The notes: a model not told the origin generated them from the sequence alone. A stretch of 64,000 bases of DNA from JBCDHN01 sp965224535 (GCA_965224535.1 CBDCZR010000027.1:372001-436000); one strand, 5' to 3'. Shown: positions 23,866 through 33,696, counted from the stretch's first letter. Numbers and translations are program-made.

Positions 23866-25191
23866 ATGAACATCACCCAAAACCAGCCTCTCTCCCGCCG
23901 CACGGTCCTCCGCACCGCCGGCGCCGCCCTTTCGCTCCCCATGCTGGAGGCGATGATGCCAACCTCCGCGCTCGCCCAAAGCGCCACTGCCAAGATTCCG
24001 CCGCGCATGGCGTTCATGGGCTACGGCATCGGCATGAACATGCGGCAGTTTTTCCCCGAGGGCGAGGGCCAAACCGCGCAGCTCAGCCGCATTCTGAAGC
24101 CGCTCGAGGCACACAAATCGCAGTTTACCGCGTTTTCCGGCACCTACCTGGAACACGGAGGCTCGCACCAGGGCGACTACACGATCCTCACGGGCGCCCA
24201 AGGCAAAACCCCGACCGGTATCACCAACTCCATCTCTGCCGATCAGGTCGCGGCACAGCATCTCGGGCAGGACACGCGCTTTCCTACGCTGCAATTCTCG
24301 ATTCAGCGAGGTACCGGCTACGGCGGCGCGATGAGCACGTTGTCCTGGAGCGACAAGGGCATTCCGCTCGCCGCGGAGAATGATCCGCACGTCATTTTCA
24401 AACGCCTCTTTGCCGTCGAAAACGCTCGCGAGCGCCGTGATCGCGAAAAGGCGTTTCGCCAACGCGGTTCGATTTTGGACCTCGTGCAGAGCAAGGCCAA
24501 AGCGCTCGAATCCAAGGTCAGCAGCGCCGATGCCGAGAAGTTGGACGAGTATTTCACCAGCGTGCGCGAGGTCGAAAAGCAGCTCCAGCGCAACATCGAC
24601 TGGTCCACCAAACCGAAGCCCGAGGTCACGCTCGGCGGATTGGGCGACTACACCCGGCCTTACCACCGTGGCACGTCCGGATTCGACTACCCGACCTATT
24701 CCAAGCTGATGTTCGATCTCATGGCGCTGGCGTTTCAAACCGACTCGACGCGCGTCATCACCTACATGGTGCGCACGGAGGGCGGCGAGATTTTCGACTG
24801 TCACGGCGTTTCCAAAGGCTACCACGCGCTGACGCACCATAACAATGACCCTAAGAATTTGGACGAACTGGCCAAGGTCGATGAGGTCAACATGGGCTTC
24901 TTCGCGCAGTTTCTGGAGCGGATGCAATCAATTCAGGAACCAGATGGCAAATCGCTGCTCGATCGCACCATGCTGGCGTTTACCAGCGGCATGGGCATCG
25001 ACCACTCGCGCGACAGACTGCCGACGACGCTTTTCGGTGGTTCGGCGTTAGGCATTCGGCACCAAACTCACGCCAAGCTCAACGACGTGCCTTGTGCCAA
25101 CGTATGGCGCACGATGCTTGACCGCGCCGAAGTGCCGGTCGGCGATGGATTCCAGGATTCCACCGGCGTGGTGCGCGAAGTTTTGGCCTAA
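23866..25191 (+). CDS. DUF1552 domain protein, Tat-type signal
   Basis: 441 residues. The ATG at 23866 places a twin-arginine-like signal near the N-terminus (LSRRTVLRTAGAALSLPML), typical for this family; an in-frame ATG 33 bp upstream is less likely. The body carries DUF1552 landmarks: MAFMGYGIGMNMRQFFPEGEG, LRSILKPL-type segment LSRILKPLEAHKSQFTAFSG, then HQGDYTILTGAQ and the C-terminal VWRTMLDRAEVPVGDGFQDS. Partners of DUF1592 proteins by genome context; biochemical function unknown. It is followed 6 bp later by the SGNH hydrolase. Confidence 0.92.
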   Translation: MNITQNQPLSRRTVLRTAGAALSLPMLEAMMPTSALAQSATAKIPPRMAFMGYGIGMNMRQFFPEGEGQTAQLSRILKPLEAHKSQFTAFSGTYLEHGGSHQGDYTILTGAQGKTPTGITNSISADQVAAQHLGQDTRFPTLQFSIQRGTGYGGAMSTLSWSDKGIPLAAENDPHVIFKRLFAVENARERRDREKAFRQRGSILDLVQSKAKALESKVSSADAEKLDEYFTSVREVEKQLQRNIDWSTKPKPEVTLGGLGDYTRPYHRGTSGFDYPTYSKLMFDLMALAFQTDSTRVITYMVRTEGGEIFDCHGVSKGYHALTHHNNDPKNLDELAKVDEVNMGFFAQFLERMQSIQEPDGKSLLDRTMLAFTSGMGIDHSRDRLPTTLFGGSALGIRHQTHAKLNDVPCANVWRTMLDRAEVPVGDGFQDSTGVVREVLA

Positions 25192-25197
25192 CGACCG

Positions 25198-25905
25198 ATG
25201 TTGGCACGAATTCTGGTTTTCTTCCTCGCCGCCACCTCGGTAGGGGCCGCCGATGAGCCGTTGCGCATCTTGCCGATCGGCGATTCGATCACCCAGGGAC
25301 GGAGAGGTGGTCAGCATCCGGCATGCTACAGCTGGCGCTATCCGTTGTGGAAAAAGCTGGTCGATCGCGGCATCGAGATTGACTACCTCGGGTCGGAGAA
25401 GGGTGGTTTCAACGGCGATCCGGATTGGGCTGACTACAAAGGGAAGGCCTTCGATCGCCAAAACGAGGCGCATTGGGGCTGGACCGCCCGGGGTGTGCGC
25501 GACCGCCTGGAAAGCTGGCTCAACGGCTACGCGCCTCCGGATATCGCGGTGATCATGTTAGGCTCGAATGGCGAGGACGACGACAAGATCGCCAAAAACG
25601 TCGCGGCGCATGTGGACATGATTCGCATGATCCGGGCGCGCAATCCGGAGGCGAAAATCGTCATCGGCCTGCCGTTTCACGCTTGGGACCCGTTTCCCGA
25701 GATGCGCGTGGCCTACCGCGAGATGGCGGCGGAGCAACACACCGAGGTATCGCCGGTCGTCGTGGTCGATCACTCAGTCGGCTGGATTTCGCGGCCCGAT
25801 CAGGACGGCACACACACCGTCGATTGGGTCCACCCGAATGAAAAGGGCGACGCCAAGCTGGCCGACGAAGTCCTGGCCGCGATCGAACCATTTTTACCGC
25901 GATGA
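25198..25905 (+). CDS. Secreted SGNH/GDSL hydrolase
   Basis: 235 residues with signal peptide (MLARILVFFLAATSVGA). The catalytic blocks are visible: ILPIGDSITQG (Ser in block I), ...VIMLGSNGED (block III, Asn) and DWVHPNEKGDAKLAD (block V, Asp and His). Such enzymes remove acyl groups, often acetyl esters from polysaccharides, which fits a polymer-processing cluster. The next gene overlaps its stop as ATGA. Confidence 0.92.
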   Translation: MLARILVFFLAATSVGAADEPLRILPIGDSITQGRRGGQHPACYSWRYPLWKKLVDRGIEIDYLGSEKGGFNGDPDWADYKGKAFDRQNEAHWGWTARGVRDRLESWLNGYAPPDIAVIMLGSNGEDDDKIAKNVAAHVDMIRMIRARNPEAKIVIGLPFHAWDPFPEMRVAYREMAAEQHTEVSPVVVVDHSVGWISRPDQDGTHTVDWVHPNEKGDAKLADEVLAAIEPFLPR

Positions 25906-28268
25906 ACCGACTTCCGCATCTTTTTATCGTTCTTGGAATCTTGGCGACGAGCACGCAAGGGCAGGAGCAGGCACTAACTGATTCGCTCGGCATCGAGCTG
26001 AAACTCGTCCCGGCCGGGAAATACCTGCGCGGCTACAACGGTTATCGCCGGGATATCGCGGCCGAATTCGGCAAGGATCACGTTGGCATGCTCCATCGCG
26101 GTGAAACACCGCCGCATGTCACGTTCATCTCACGGCCGTTTTACCTGGGCACCAAGGAAGTGACCGTGGCGCAGTTTCGCCGCTTCGTCGAGGATAGCGG
26201 TTATGTCACGACGGTCGAGAAACATGGCGAGGGCATCGTCGGTTGGCACAACGTGCTGGATCATCCTGACCAACGCCAAAAACGCCGCTTCCGGCAATTG
26301 CCCAAGTTCACCTGGAAAAATCCGGGTTTCGAGCAGGGCGACGATCATCCCGTCGTCGGCGTGAGTTGGAACGACGCGCAGGCGTTTTGCAAATGGCTGA
26401 GTGAAAAGGAGGGCGCCAACTACCGCCTGCCGACCGAGGCGGAGTGGGAACACGCCTGCCGTGCGGGCTCACCCACTTTTTTCTGCTTTGGCGACTCGCA
26501 CCGCGGTAAGCTTAGCCAGTTCGCCAATCATGCAGATCATGATCTGGAGCAAGCCTACGAGAACACCGCGACGCAGCGCTGGTATCCGACGACGGACGGC
26601 GACGGGGCCGTTTTCACCAGCGCGGTAGGGAGTTATCAGCCGAACGACTGGGGATTTCACGACATGCACGGCAACGTCTGGGAATTGTGTCAGGATGTGT
26701 TTCTCGATACGTTTTACAACCATTGGAAACGGCCCAACAACAACGTGCCGAACGGGTTCGCGGTCGATCCGGTGAACCTGAGCGAAACCTGGAATGATGC
26801 CGGCAACTGGCGCGCGATACGCGGCGGCTCGTGGATCAACGCGCCGGTGAAATGCCGTGCCGGTTTCCGCGGATTTTACGAAGCGAACGACGGCGCCTGC
26901 TACCTGGGATTTCGGGTGGCACGCAATGCCGAAGGACCGGTGGTCGATGCCGCGTTGGCGAAACACGAGACCTACCTGGCGGCTTGGGACGCGACCCATG
27001 CGATGCCGATCAAATGGAGCACGGCTTACTACGCCGACATGACGCTCAAGATGGAGATCCAGCGCGATACGCCTGCCGAGATTGACAACCTCCTGCCGCT
27101 GATGACGCGCGTTACCGACATCCACCTCAGTCCCAGCGGAGGAATGCGACCCGAATTGATGGAGGCGCTCGGCAAAATGACCTGGTTGCGCCGCCTTAAT
27201 ATCTACTTTCCTGGCCGCCACATTGCGCCTGAAGGCTTCGCTCCGTTGGTCAATCTGGATCAATTGGAGCAGCTGTCTTTCGGTGGCGCCATTTCGATTA
27301 CACCGGAGGTGCTGAGCCGGTTCACCTGCCTGGAAAACCTGACGCAACTCAGCTTGGGCAACGACCAAATCACCTCCGCCGACATGGCTGCGCTCGCCGG
27401 AAAATCCTGGCCAAACCTGACGCATCTGCACCTCAGTCAGATTCAATCCGACGGCTCCGAGTTGGAACATTTTGCCGGCGCTCCGCTGGTTCAGGTGACC
27501 CTCAAAACGTTGACTGACGATGGCGCAAAACAGCTCGGCCGCTTCACGACGCTGACCGACGTCCGCATCGGCGAACCAAGAATCACCGGCTCCGGGTTAG
27601 CCGAGTTGGTAGGGCTGAAAAACCTCAAGAGCCTCAGCCTGACCAACCTCAAAACCCTAACTGATGCCGATTTTGCGCCGATTGCCAATCTGACCGGCCT
27701 GGAAACCGTCGCGCTGCAAGGTTCTGGTGCTGGCGACCTTACCGCGGCGTTGCTCGCCAAGTTGCCGCGTCTGCGAAATCTGCACATCGGCAGTCCGGCG
27801 CTGACCGATGAGGGCATGCGCCACGTTGGCAACATCTCGACGCTCAGCTACCGCCTGGAAATCGGCGCCGATTCCGCGATCACCGATGCCGGATTGAAGC
27901 ACCTCTGGGCCGCGGACCGGGTGACGTACTTCCAACTGCGCCCTCCGACGGGAATCACCGGAAGCGGGCTCGGTTCGCTCGCGGAGAACATGATCGGGTT
28001 GCACGATATTGAGATTTACAGCGGCGATTTCGAGGACATTGGGCTGAGGTATCTCGGTTACCTTCCGAAATTGCGCATGCTGAGGCTGTTTGGTTCCCAA
28101 GGCGCAGGATTGTCAAAAATCACGCGGCAAGGCTTGCTCGATTTGGCCGAAGCGCCGGGATTGCAGCAGCTGGAGATCAGGGGGCCGAACATACAGATCA
28201 CCGACGCGGATATCGCGGCGGTGAAGGAGAAGCTTCCCAATTTGAACGTCACTATTACAAAATCATGA
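25902..28268 (+). CDS. SUMF1-type domain fused to leucine-rich repeats, copy 2
   Basis: 788 residues, secreted (signal LFIVLGILATSTQG). Residues about 25-350 are the FGE-like domain: FYLGTKEVTVAQFRRFVE, YRLPTEAEWEHACRAG, MHGNVWELCQDVF, AIRGGSWINAP, CYLGFRVAR. Residues about 390-785 are leucine-rich repeats (LTDEGMRHVGNIS, ITDAGLKHLW). As in copy 1 the oxidase cysteine pair is not seen. It starts inside the SGNH stop (ATGA) and ends overlapping a possible upstream start for DUF1592 copy 2. Confidence 0.9.
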   Translation: MNRLPHLFIVLGILATSTQGQEQALTDSLGIELKLVPAGKYLRGYNGYRRDIAAEFGKDHVGMLHRGETPPHVTFISRPFYLGTKEVTVAQFRRFVEDSGYVTTVEKHGEGIVGWHNVLDHPDQRQKRRFRQLPKFTWKNPGFEQGDDHPVVGVSWNDAQAFCKWLSEKEGANYRLPTEAEWEHACRAGSPTFFCFGDSHRGKLSQFANHADHDLEQAYENTATQRWYPTTDGDGAVFTSAVGSYQPNDWGFHDMHGNVWELCQDVFLDTFYNHWKRPNNNVPNGFAVDPVNLSETWNDAGNWRAIRGGSWINAPVKCRAGFRGFYEANDGACYLGFRVARNAEGPVVDAALAKHETYLAAWDATHAMPIKWSTAYYADMTLKMEIQRDTPAEIDNLLPLMTRVTDIHLSPSGGMRPELMEALGKMTWLRRLNIYFPGRHIAPEGFAPLVNLDQLEQLSFGGAISITPEVLSRFTCLENLTQLSLGNDQITSADMAALAGKSWPNLTHLHLSQIQSDGSELEHFAGAPLVQVTLKTLTDDGAKQLGRFTTLTDVRIGEPRITGSGLAELVGLKNLKSLSLTNLKTLTDADFAPIANLTGLETVALQGSGAGDLTAALLAKLPRLRNLHIGSPALTDEGMRHVGNISTLSYRLEIGADSAITDAGLKHLWAADRVTYFQLRPPTGITGSGLGSLAENMIGLHDIEIYSGDFEDIGLRYLGYLPKLRMLRLFGSQGAGLSKITRQGLLDLAEAPGLQQLEIRGPNIQITDADIAAVKEKLPNLNVTITKS

Positions 28269-28285
28269 TCTTGCGCGTTTCACAA

Positions 28286-28378
28286 CATCTGTGGCCATCT
28301 GTGTGTCATCTGTGGAAATCTGTGATGAAATTTGGTTTGAACACAGATGGGCGCAGATATCCGCAGATGAGCACAGAT
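28286..28378. repeat. catctgtg / cacagatg inverted repeat block
   Basis: Three forward catctgtg-type words plus aatctgtg on the left face cacagatg, cgcagata, cgcagatg and cacagata words on the right, about 20 bp apart. This short-word inverted block is inserted in the gap before DUF1592 copy 2 and supplies its probable start codon (agATGagcacag, 28367). Confidence 0.75.
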
Positions 28379-30892
28379 AATCTTCCGATTTTGGTCGCCC
28401 ATGTGGCTCTGTTAGGAATCATTCCAGCTTTCGCCGCCGATTTTGCCGCAGACATCAAGCCGTTCCTTGAGGCGAACTGCACCAAGTGCCACGGCCCGGA
28501 AAAACAGAAGGGCCGGCTGCGCCTCGACACACTAACCGACGACTTCAGCGATTCGCACACGGCGTCCATGTGGATCGAGGTTCGTGATAATCTCAACCTT
28601 GGCGAGATGCCGCCCGAGGACGAGCCGAGACCGGACGGCGACCAAGTCATCGCGGTATCGCAATGGATCGCCACCGAACTGCGCGCGATTCAGGCGCAGG
28701 CCAACAGCACGGGCGGAAACGTATTGCTCCGGCGGCTTAGCCGAACGGAGTACGCCAACACGGTTCGCGATCTGCTCAAGATCAACTTCGAACAAGGTGA
28801 GGGCCCCGAAAAAATCCTGCCACCGGACGGCACGCTGGAAGGTTTCAACAAGGTTAGCAAGGCGCTCTTGCTCGATCCCTCGTTAATGGAGAGCTACTTC
28901 GAGGCCGCGAAGTTTGTGGCCGACCGCGCCGTGGCGGTTCGTCCTCCGCGCGTGGCGACTTACAAAGACCGCTACGAATTCGAAACGATTCCCAAAACCG
29001 GTGGGATCAGTTACATCGCTACTCGCAGATCCAACGAAATGACCGATGACGGTATCATTCTCTACGCGGATTTGGCGCGCACGGGCGCTTGGCCTCGCCA
29101 TCCCTACAATGACCGGACGTTCCCAATTTTGGGCAAGTACAAGATCCGCGTTAAAGCTGGCGCTCACCAGGGCGAGAACGACCAACCGGTGTTCATGGAG
29201 ATTCGCTTCATCAACTACAAGAAGCGGATTCGGGTGGATGCGCCGATTGAAAATCCGGAGGTTTACGAATGGCACACGACGATCAATCCGAACCGGGCAG
29301 GCGAGCTTCAGGTGGCCATGGTTCCGAGCCTTCAATTTACGACGACGAATATTGATTCGACCGCGATGCGTTCAGTGGTCGAGGGCGCCGCCAAGGAGGA
29401 GAGATACCGCGATTCGCTGCGAGTCTGGCAGCAGGGCGCGGCGGAGGGATTCTATACAACCTTTCAACAAACCGAACCCGTTGCGCTATCGCAAGATCTA
29501 ACCAAACTGCCAAAGCTATTCCTCGACTACATCGAGGTCGAAGGGCCCTTGCAGGAAGAATTCCCGCCTGCGAGCACCCAAAACCTTTACCCAAAAGGCT
29601 ACGCCAATCCGCAATCGCAGACGCTCGAGAGCGCGCGCGAGGTTTTTGGCCGGCTCCTACCGCGAGCCTTCCGGCGACCAGTCGCTGATTCGGAAATTGA
29701 GGAGCAGGTTAGGATCGTCGCCAATGAACTAGAGCAGGGTGAATCGTTTCACAACGTGATGAAGATCGGCCTCGTTGCGATGCTCTGTGCGCCTGATTTT
29801 CTCTACCTTCTTGAACCTGAGCCAGGCGATCGTGGCCGAAAATTGAACGATCACGAATTGGCAACGCGCCTGAGCTACTTTCTGTGGAGTTCCATGCCGG
29901 ACGACGAGCTTTTCGGGCTAGCGAAGGCTGGCAGGCTCTCGGATTCCGCGGTACTCGATGCCCAGGTAACCCGAATGCTCGCCGATTCGAGGGCCGAGGC
30001 CCTCGTCACTGATTTCGCCGACCAGTGGCTCAAGATTTCCGAGTTCGACCAGTTCCGCCCGGACGAAGGCATTTATCACGCGACCTACTACGGCGCGCAG
30101 TTCGCCGGCATCGCACGCGATATGGAAGAAGAGGCCCGCGCGTTCTTCCGCGAAATCCTGCGCAAGGACGAGAGCGTGCTCAATTTCCTCGACTCCGATT
30201 GGATCATGGCGAACGAAAAGCTCGCGAGCTACTACGGCATCAGCGGAATCGAGGGCGAGGAGTTCCGGCGCGTCGCGTTGCCCGCGGATTCGCCGCGCGG
30301 CGGGATAGTGGGCATGGCAGGGTTTCACAAGTGGGGCGCGGACGGCAACCGCACCAAGCCGGTGGAGCGCGGTAAGTACCTGCTCGGCGTGCTCTTTAAC
30401 GATCCGCCCGATCCGCCGCCGCCAAACGCGGGTGAGGTCGAGCCTAACGTGCAAGGCGAGCGGCTGACCGTGCGCGAGCGGCTGCTGCGGCACCAGGAAG
30501 TGGAGGCGTGCGCCGGTTGTCACCGCACGATTGATCCGTATGGGCTGGCGCTGGAAAACTTCAACGTGGTCGGGCTCTGGCGCGATGTTCAGGACGGCGA
30601 GCAGCGTCATTTCTGGACCTACAACCCGCCGCCGATCATCACCGAAGGCACGCTGCCGAATGGCCAGGCGTACGCCAGTTTTGCCGAGTTCAAAGCGTTG
30701 CTCGCGGCGCAAAGCGAGCGCTTTGAGCGTGGTCTGGCTGAAAAGCTAATGGTTTACGCCTTGGGACGCATGTTAGAGCCGACGGACGATGGCACGATTC
30801 AGGACCTGGTGGCCGAAATGGGCAACCGGGGACACACCATGAGTTCGCTGATTCGCGGGATCGTGAAAACGGAGGCATTTCGGTCGAAGTGA
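28367..30892 (+). CDS. DUF1592-type c-heme protein, copy 2
   Basis: 841 residues from ATG 28367, chosen because a good signal peptide follows (LPILVAHVALLGIIPAFA); an open frame extends back to 28265, but that part is encoded by the catctgtg repeat. The domain order is the same as copy 1: heme motif CTKCH, DUF1587 (RRLSRTEYANTVRDLL), DUF1595 (GRLLPRAFRRPVADSEIEEQ), DUF1592 (HELATRLSYFLWSSMPDDEL), DUF1588 (GFHKWGADGNRTKPVERGKY), CAGCH, DUF1585. It is nearly identical to copy 1 in the last 400 residues and divergent in the CBM-like middle, which suggests gene conversion or substrate divergence. Confidence 0.92.
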   Translation: MSTDNLPILVAHVALLGIIPAFAADFAADIKPFLEANCTKCHGPEKQKGRLRLDTLTDDFSDSHTASMWIEVRDNLNLGEMPPEDEPRPDGDQVIAVSQWIATELRAIQAQANSTGGNVLLRRLSRTEYANTVRDLLKINFEQGEGPEKILPPDGTLEGFNKVSKALLLDPSLMESYFEAAKFVADRAVAVRPPRVATYKDRYEFETIPKTGGISYIATRRSNEMTDDGIILYADLARTGAWPRHPYNDRTFPILGKYKIRVKAGAHQGENDQPVFMEIRFINYKKRIRVDAPIENPEVYEWHTTINPNRAGELQVAMVPSLQFTTTNIDSTAMRSVVEGAAKEERYRDSLRVWQQGAAEGFYTTFQQTEPVALSQDLTKLPKLFLDYIEVEGPLQEEFPPASTQNLYPKGYANPQSQTLESAREVFGRLLPRAFRRPVADSEIEEQVRIVANELEQGESFHNVMKIGLVAMLCAPDFLYLLEPEPGDRGRKLNDHELATRLSYFLWSSMPDDELFGLAKAGRLSDSAVLDAQVTRMLADSRAEALVTDFADQWLKISEFDQFRPDEGIYHATYYGAQFAGIARDMEEEARAFFREILRKDESVLNFLDSDWIMANEKLASYYGISGIEGEEFRRVALPADSPRGGIVGMAGFHKWGADGNRTKPVERGKYLLGVLFNDPPDPPPPNAGEVEPNVQGERLTVRERLLRHQEVEACAGCHRTIDPYGLALENFNVVGLWRDVQDGEQRHFWTYNPPPIITEGTLPNGQAYASFAEFKALLAAQSERFERGLAEKLMVYALGRMLEPTDDGTIQDLVAEMGNRGHTMSSLIRGIVKTEAFRSK

Positions 30893-31035
30893 TGGGTTTT
30901 CCAGGTTTGGTTCGCCAAAGTTACCGCGAGACGCCTTTTGGGAATTCGTCGCCATCGGCTGTCTCAAGCGACGAGCCACGCCGCGGTAGGTGGTTTTTCC
31001 TCGAAAGATTGCGACGCCATGGTTAGAAGGTGGAT

Positions 31036-32301
31036 ATGCGATGCCTTCTCTACATTCTTCTCCTCTGTCCCGTGGCTTAGTTTTGCCAAAAACTGGCCTC
31101 AATTCCGCGGCCCGAACGCCCAGGGCGTCACTTCCGAGACCAACTTGCCCACCGAGTGGAGCGACACGACGAACGTGAAGTGGAAGATCCAGCCGCCTGG
31201 CCAGGGGTTCTCCAGCCCGATCATCTGGGGCGACAAATTGTTCGTCACGTCGTTCTCCGGCTATGGCGAGGCGCATCGAGAGATCCGGGCGATCCGGCTG
31301 ATCTCGTGCGTCACCTGATTTGCATCGACAAAAACACCGGCGAGACGCTTTGGAAGAAGGACGTGCCGAATCGCGGTAACGTCCGGCCGTTCGAAAAGGC
31401 GATGGTGCATGCCGGTTACGCCGCGCACACGCCGGTGACCGATGGCGAGCGAGTCTACTGTTTTTTCGCGACGCATGGCGTGGTGGTCTTCGACATGGAC
31501 GGGCGTCAGCTTTGGAACGCTGGGCCGTATGAGTTCATCCCGAGCAGCTACGGTTCCGCGCGCATCGCCCGTGGTTTTTGAGAATTTGCTGATCGTCAAC
31601 GCGAGCATGGAAGAGGAGATGGTGGTTGCGTTCGACAAGGCGAGCGGGCGCGAGGTTTGGCGGCTTCCCAACATCAAGGCCTCCTACACGGCGCCGGTTT
31701 TGGCGGGCGAGGTGATGGTGGTGAGCGGCCATCAGCGGGCAATGGGCGTTCGATCCGAAAACGGGTGAGTTGAAGTGGGAATTTCACAACAAGCGCAACG
31801 GTTACATCGTACCGGTGGCGCTCTACGATGGGGGCGATGACGTTTACATTCACGGTTCTGGCGATCACGCCTTGGCTGCCGTTCCGGTGAAAAGCAGCGG
31901 GACGGTGGAGGTGCCGCGTTGGGCCGCGAAACCGAGGACTTCGCCGATGGCCTCGGGCGTGTTGCATGATGGTCAACATCTACTCCTTCGATTGGCTCTT
32001 CAATTCGATCCGCGCGAGCGATGGTGAGGTGCTCAACGAGCAAAAGTTTGCGCGGCCGCCGGGGACTCGCTTCGATGTCGGCGGTCGAATTCGGTCGTCG
32101 ATGCTGCTGGCGGGGGATGTGGTTTACATGACCGATTCGGGTGGGAAAACAGTGCTCTTTCGCGGGACGACGGACATTGAGGTGATCGCGATGAACCGTT
32201 TTGAAAGCGAGCAGACAAAGGTGCATTCGGCGTCGATCGCGCCGAGCGAGGGAAAACTTTACTTTCGCACGCCGGACTCGCTTTATTGTATCGGCCAATG
32301 A
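31036..32301 (+). pseudogene. PQQ-like beta-propeller, copy 2, multiply frameshifted
   Basis: Aligns end to end with 15250-16506. Signal peptide RCLLYILLLCPVA, then SFAKNWPQFRGPNAQGV. The homology changes frame near 31075 (after the signal), 31270 (gaggcgcatcgag against gaacgcatcgaa), 31560 (ccgcgcgcatcg against ccgcggcgtcg), 31740 and 31973 (caac against cac). At least the middle three look like one-base gains. Between these points the protein is highly conserved, ending DSLYCIGQ like copy 1. It is either a recent pseudogene or a stretch of poor sequence. Confidence 0.88.
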
Positions 32302-32340
32302 ATCGAATCGTGCTTTTCGCAATGCGATCGTTGCCCGCAC
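32298..32340 (+). pseudogene. 5' scrap of a third SUMF1-LRR gene
   Basis: Starts with the same ATGA overlap as copy 1 and reads MNRIVLFAMRSLPAPK against MNRIVYLAMSSLLAVS, then similarity ends. It shows that the duplicated segment once continued past the propeller gene. Confidence 0.7.
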
Positions 32341-32380
32341 CGAAAATCCAAAAGCGATGATTTGTTGCGGTGAACGGTTG

Positions 32381-32404
32381 CTCTCTCTCTCTCTCTCTCT
32401 CTCT
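32381..32404 (+). repeat. (CT)12 microsatellite
   Basis: Twelve uninterrupted ct units between the scrap gene and the DUF1501 stop. Such long dinucleotide runs are rare in bacteria. Confidence 0.95.
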
Positions 32405-32418
32405 TCTATATTGTGCCG

Positions 32419-33696
32419 TTAGGAATAGATCTCCGTCACCGCCCTGCCGCGGTTGGCGAAGGTGAAGGGACGGCCATTTGGCGAATAGATTTCCTTATCC
32501 AATGGCACACCGAGTCCGTGGCCGATGGTAGCGATCCAGTCCTTTGGCCTGACGGCTTTGGAGACGACTTTCTTGCCCATCTCGTCGGTCGCGCCATGCA
32601 CTGTTCCGCCTTTGATCCCGCCGCCAGCCAGCATACAGCTGAATGCGGCCGGATAATGATCCCGGCCGGCGTTCTTATTGATGCCAGGAGAACGTCCGAA
32701 TTCGGTGCCGACGGCGACGAGCGTGGATTCGAGCAAACCCCGTTGGTCCAGGTCGGTAATCAGCGCTGCCACCGCTTGGGCAAGTTCTCCCCCCAAGGTC
32801 GCGATACGGCCTTCGACCTCAGAGTGCATGTCCCAACCGTAGGTGGAGACTTCAATCACACGGGCGCCCTCTTCAACCAGCCGGCGCGCCAGCAAACAAC
32901 CCTGTCCGATTTTCCCCATGCCGTAATCCTCGCGATTTTTCTCGCCGCTCAGGTCAAAGACGTCCAATTCCTCGCTCTTGAGAAACCGGGCGGCTTGATC
33001 GTAGAATTCCACGTAAGACTTGGGCCCCTGATAGTTGGCGGTTTCAAGGAATTGTGTCCCGAGTTCGCTGGCGATGTTCATGCGGCGCTGGAAACGCTCG
33101 TCGTCGGTCGTGAGCGACGTGTTCAGCATGCCAACGGCCGGGTCAGCGATCGGAAGCGGAGTAAGCGCGGGATCGAGGTAGCCGGAATTCGACGTTGGTT
33201 CGCCGATGACGAAACTGTCCGGCAAAACCTTGCCTCGCCGCCCGAGTAGGTGCTCGGCAAACGGACCCATGGTCGGATGAACAATGGTACCGCGCTTCTG
33301 GTAGCCACACTTCATAATGTAGGCCCCCTTATCGTGAGCGCCGGTGGTCGTGCTCATGCTGTTTATGACCGCAAATTTGTCAGCCACCTTCGCCAGCTCC
33401 GCAAAACTGCTGCCGAGTTTGATGGGATCGGCATTCGTGTTGATCTTTTTGCTCGACCCCATGAGCGCCGGGTCGTCTTTGGGATCAAAGGTGTCGAGGT
33501 GGGTCATTCCACCATGTTGGAAAATGTAGATAAGACTTTTGGCTTTGCCGTGGCTCGTACCTTCCTCCGCCAGAGTTTCATTGCTGAGAAAGGGGACGCC
33601 GATCCCGACTCCGAGTGCGGCGCGGGCGGTTCCCTCAATGAATCCGCGGCGGCTCAGGTCGTTGTCGCCGGCGAAGGTGGTGATTTGGTCGATCAT
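32419..33696 (-). CDS. DUF1501 domain protein, Tat signal
   Basis: 425 residues. Twin-arginine signal near the start (DLSRRGFIEGTARAALGVGIGVPFL). The DUF1501 core shows HGGMTHLDTFDPK, MSTTTGAHDKGAYIMKCGY, RVIEVSTYGWDMHSE, LVAVGTEFGRSPG and AGRDHYPAAFSCMLAGGGI; the fold is alkaline-phosphatase/sulfatase-like. It is exported with the DUF1549/DUF1553 protein encoded 43 bp upstream on the same strand, the standard two-gene module of this phylum. The substrate is unknown. Confidence 0.93.
   Translation of the reverse strand: MIDQITTFAGDNDLSRRGFIEGTARAALGVGIGVPFLSNETLAEEGTSHGKAKSLIYIFQHGGMTHLDTFDPKDDPALMGSSKKINTNADPIKLGSSFAELAKVADKFAVINSMSTTTGAHDKGAYIMKCGYQKRGTIVHPTMGPFAEHLLGRRGKVLPDSFVIGEPTSNSGYLDPALTPLPIADPAVGMLNTSLTTDDERFQRRMNIASELGTQFLETANYQGPKSYVEFYDQAARFLKSEELDVFDLSGEKNREDYGMGKIGQGCLLARRLVEEGARVIEVSTYGWDMHSEVEGRIATLGGELAQAVAALITDLDQRGLLESTLVAVGTEFGRSPGINKNAGRDHYPAAFSCMLAGGGIKGGTVHGATDEMGKKVVSKAVRPKDWIATIGHGLGVPLDKEIYSPNGRPFTFANRGRAVTEIYS

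Noticed and set aside
16503..28268. Active formylglycine-generating enzymes for sulfatases
   Set aside because: The cysteine pair needed for the oxidase is not seen and no sulfatase gene is nearby.
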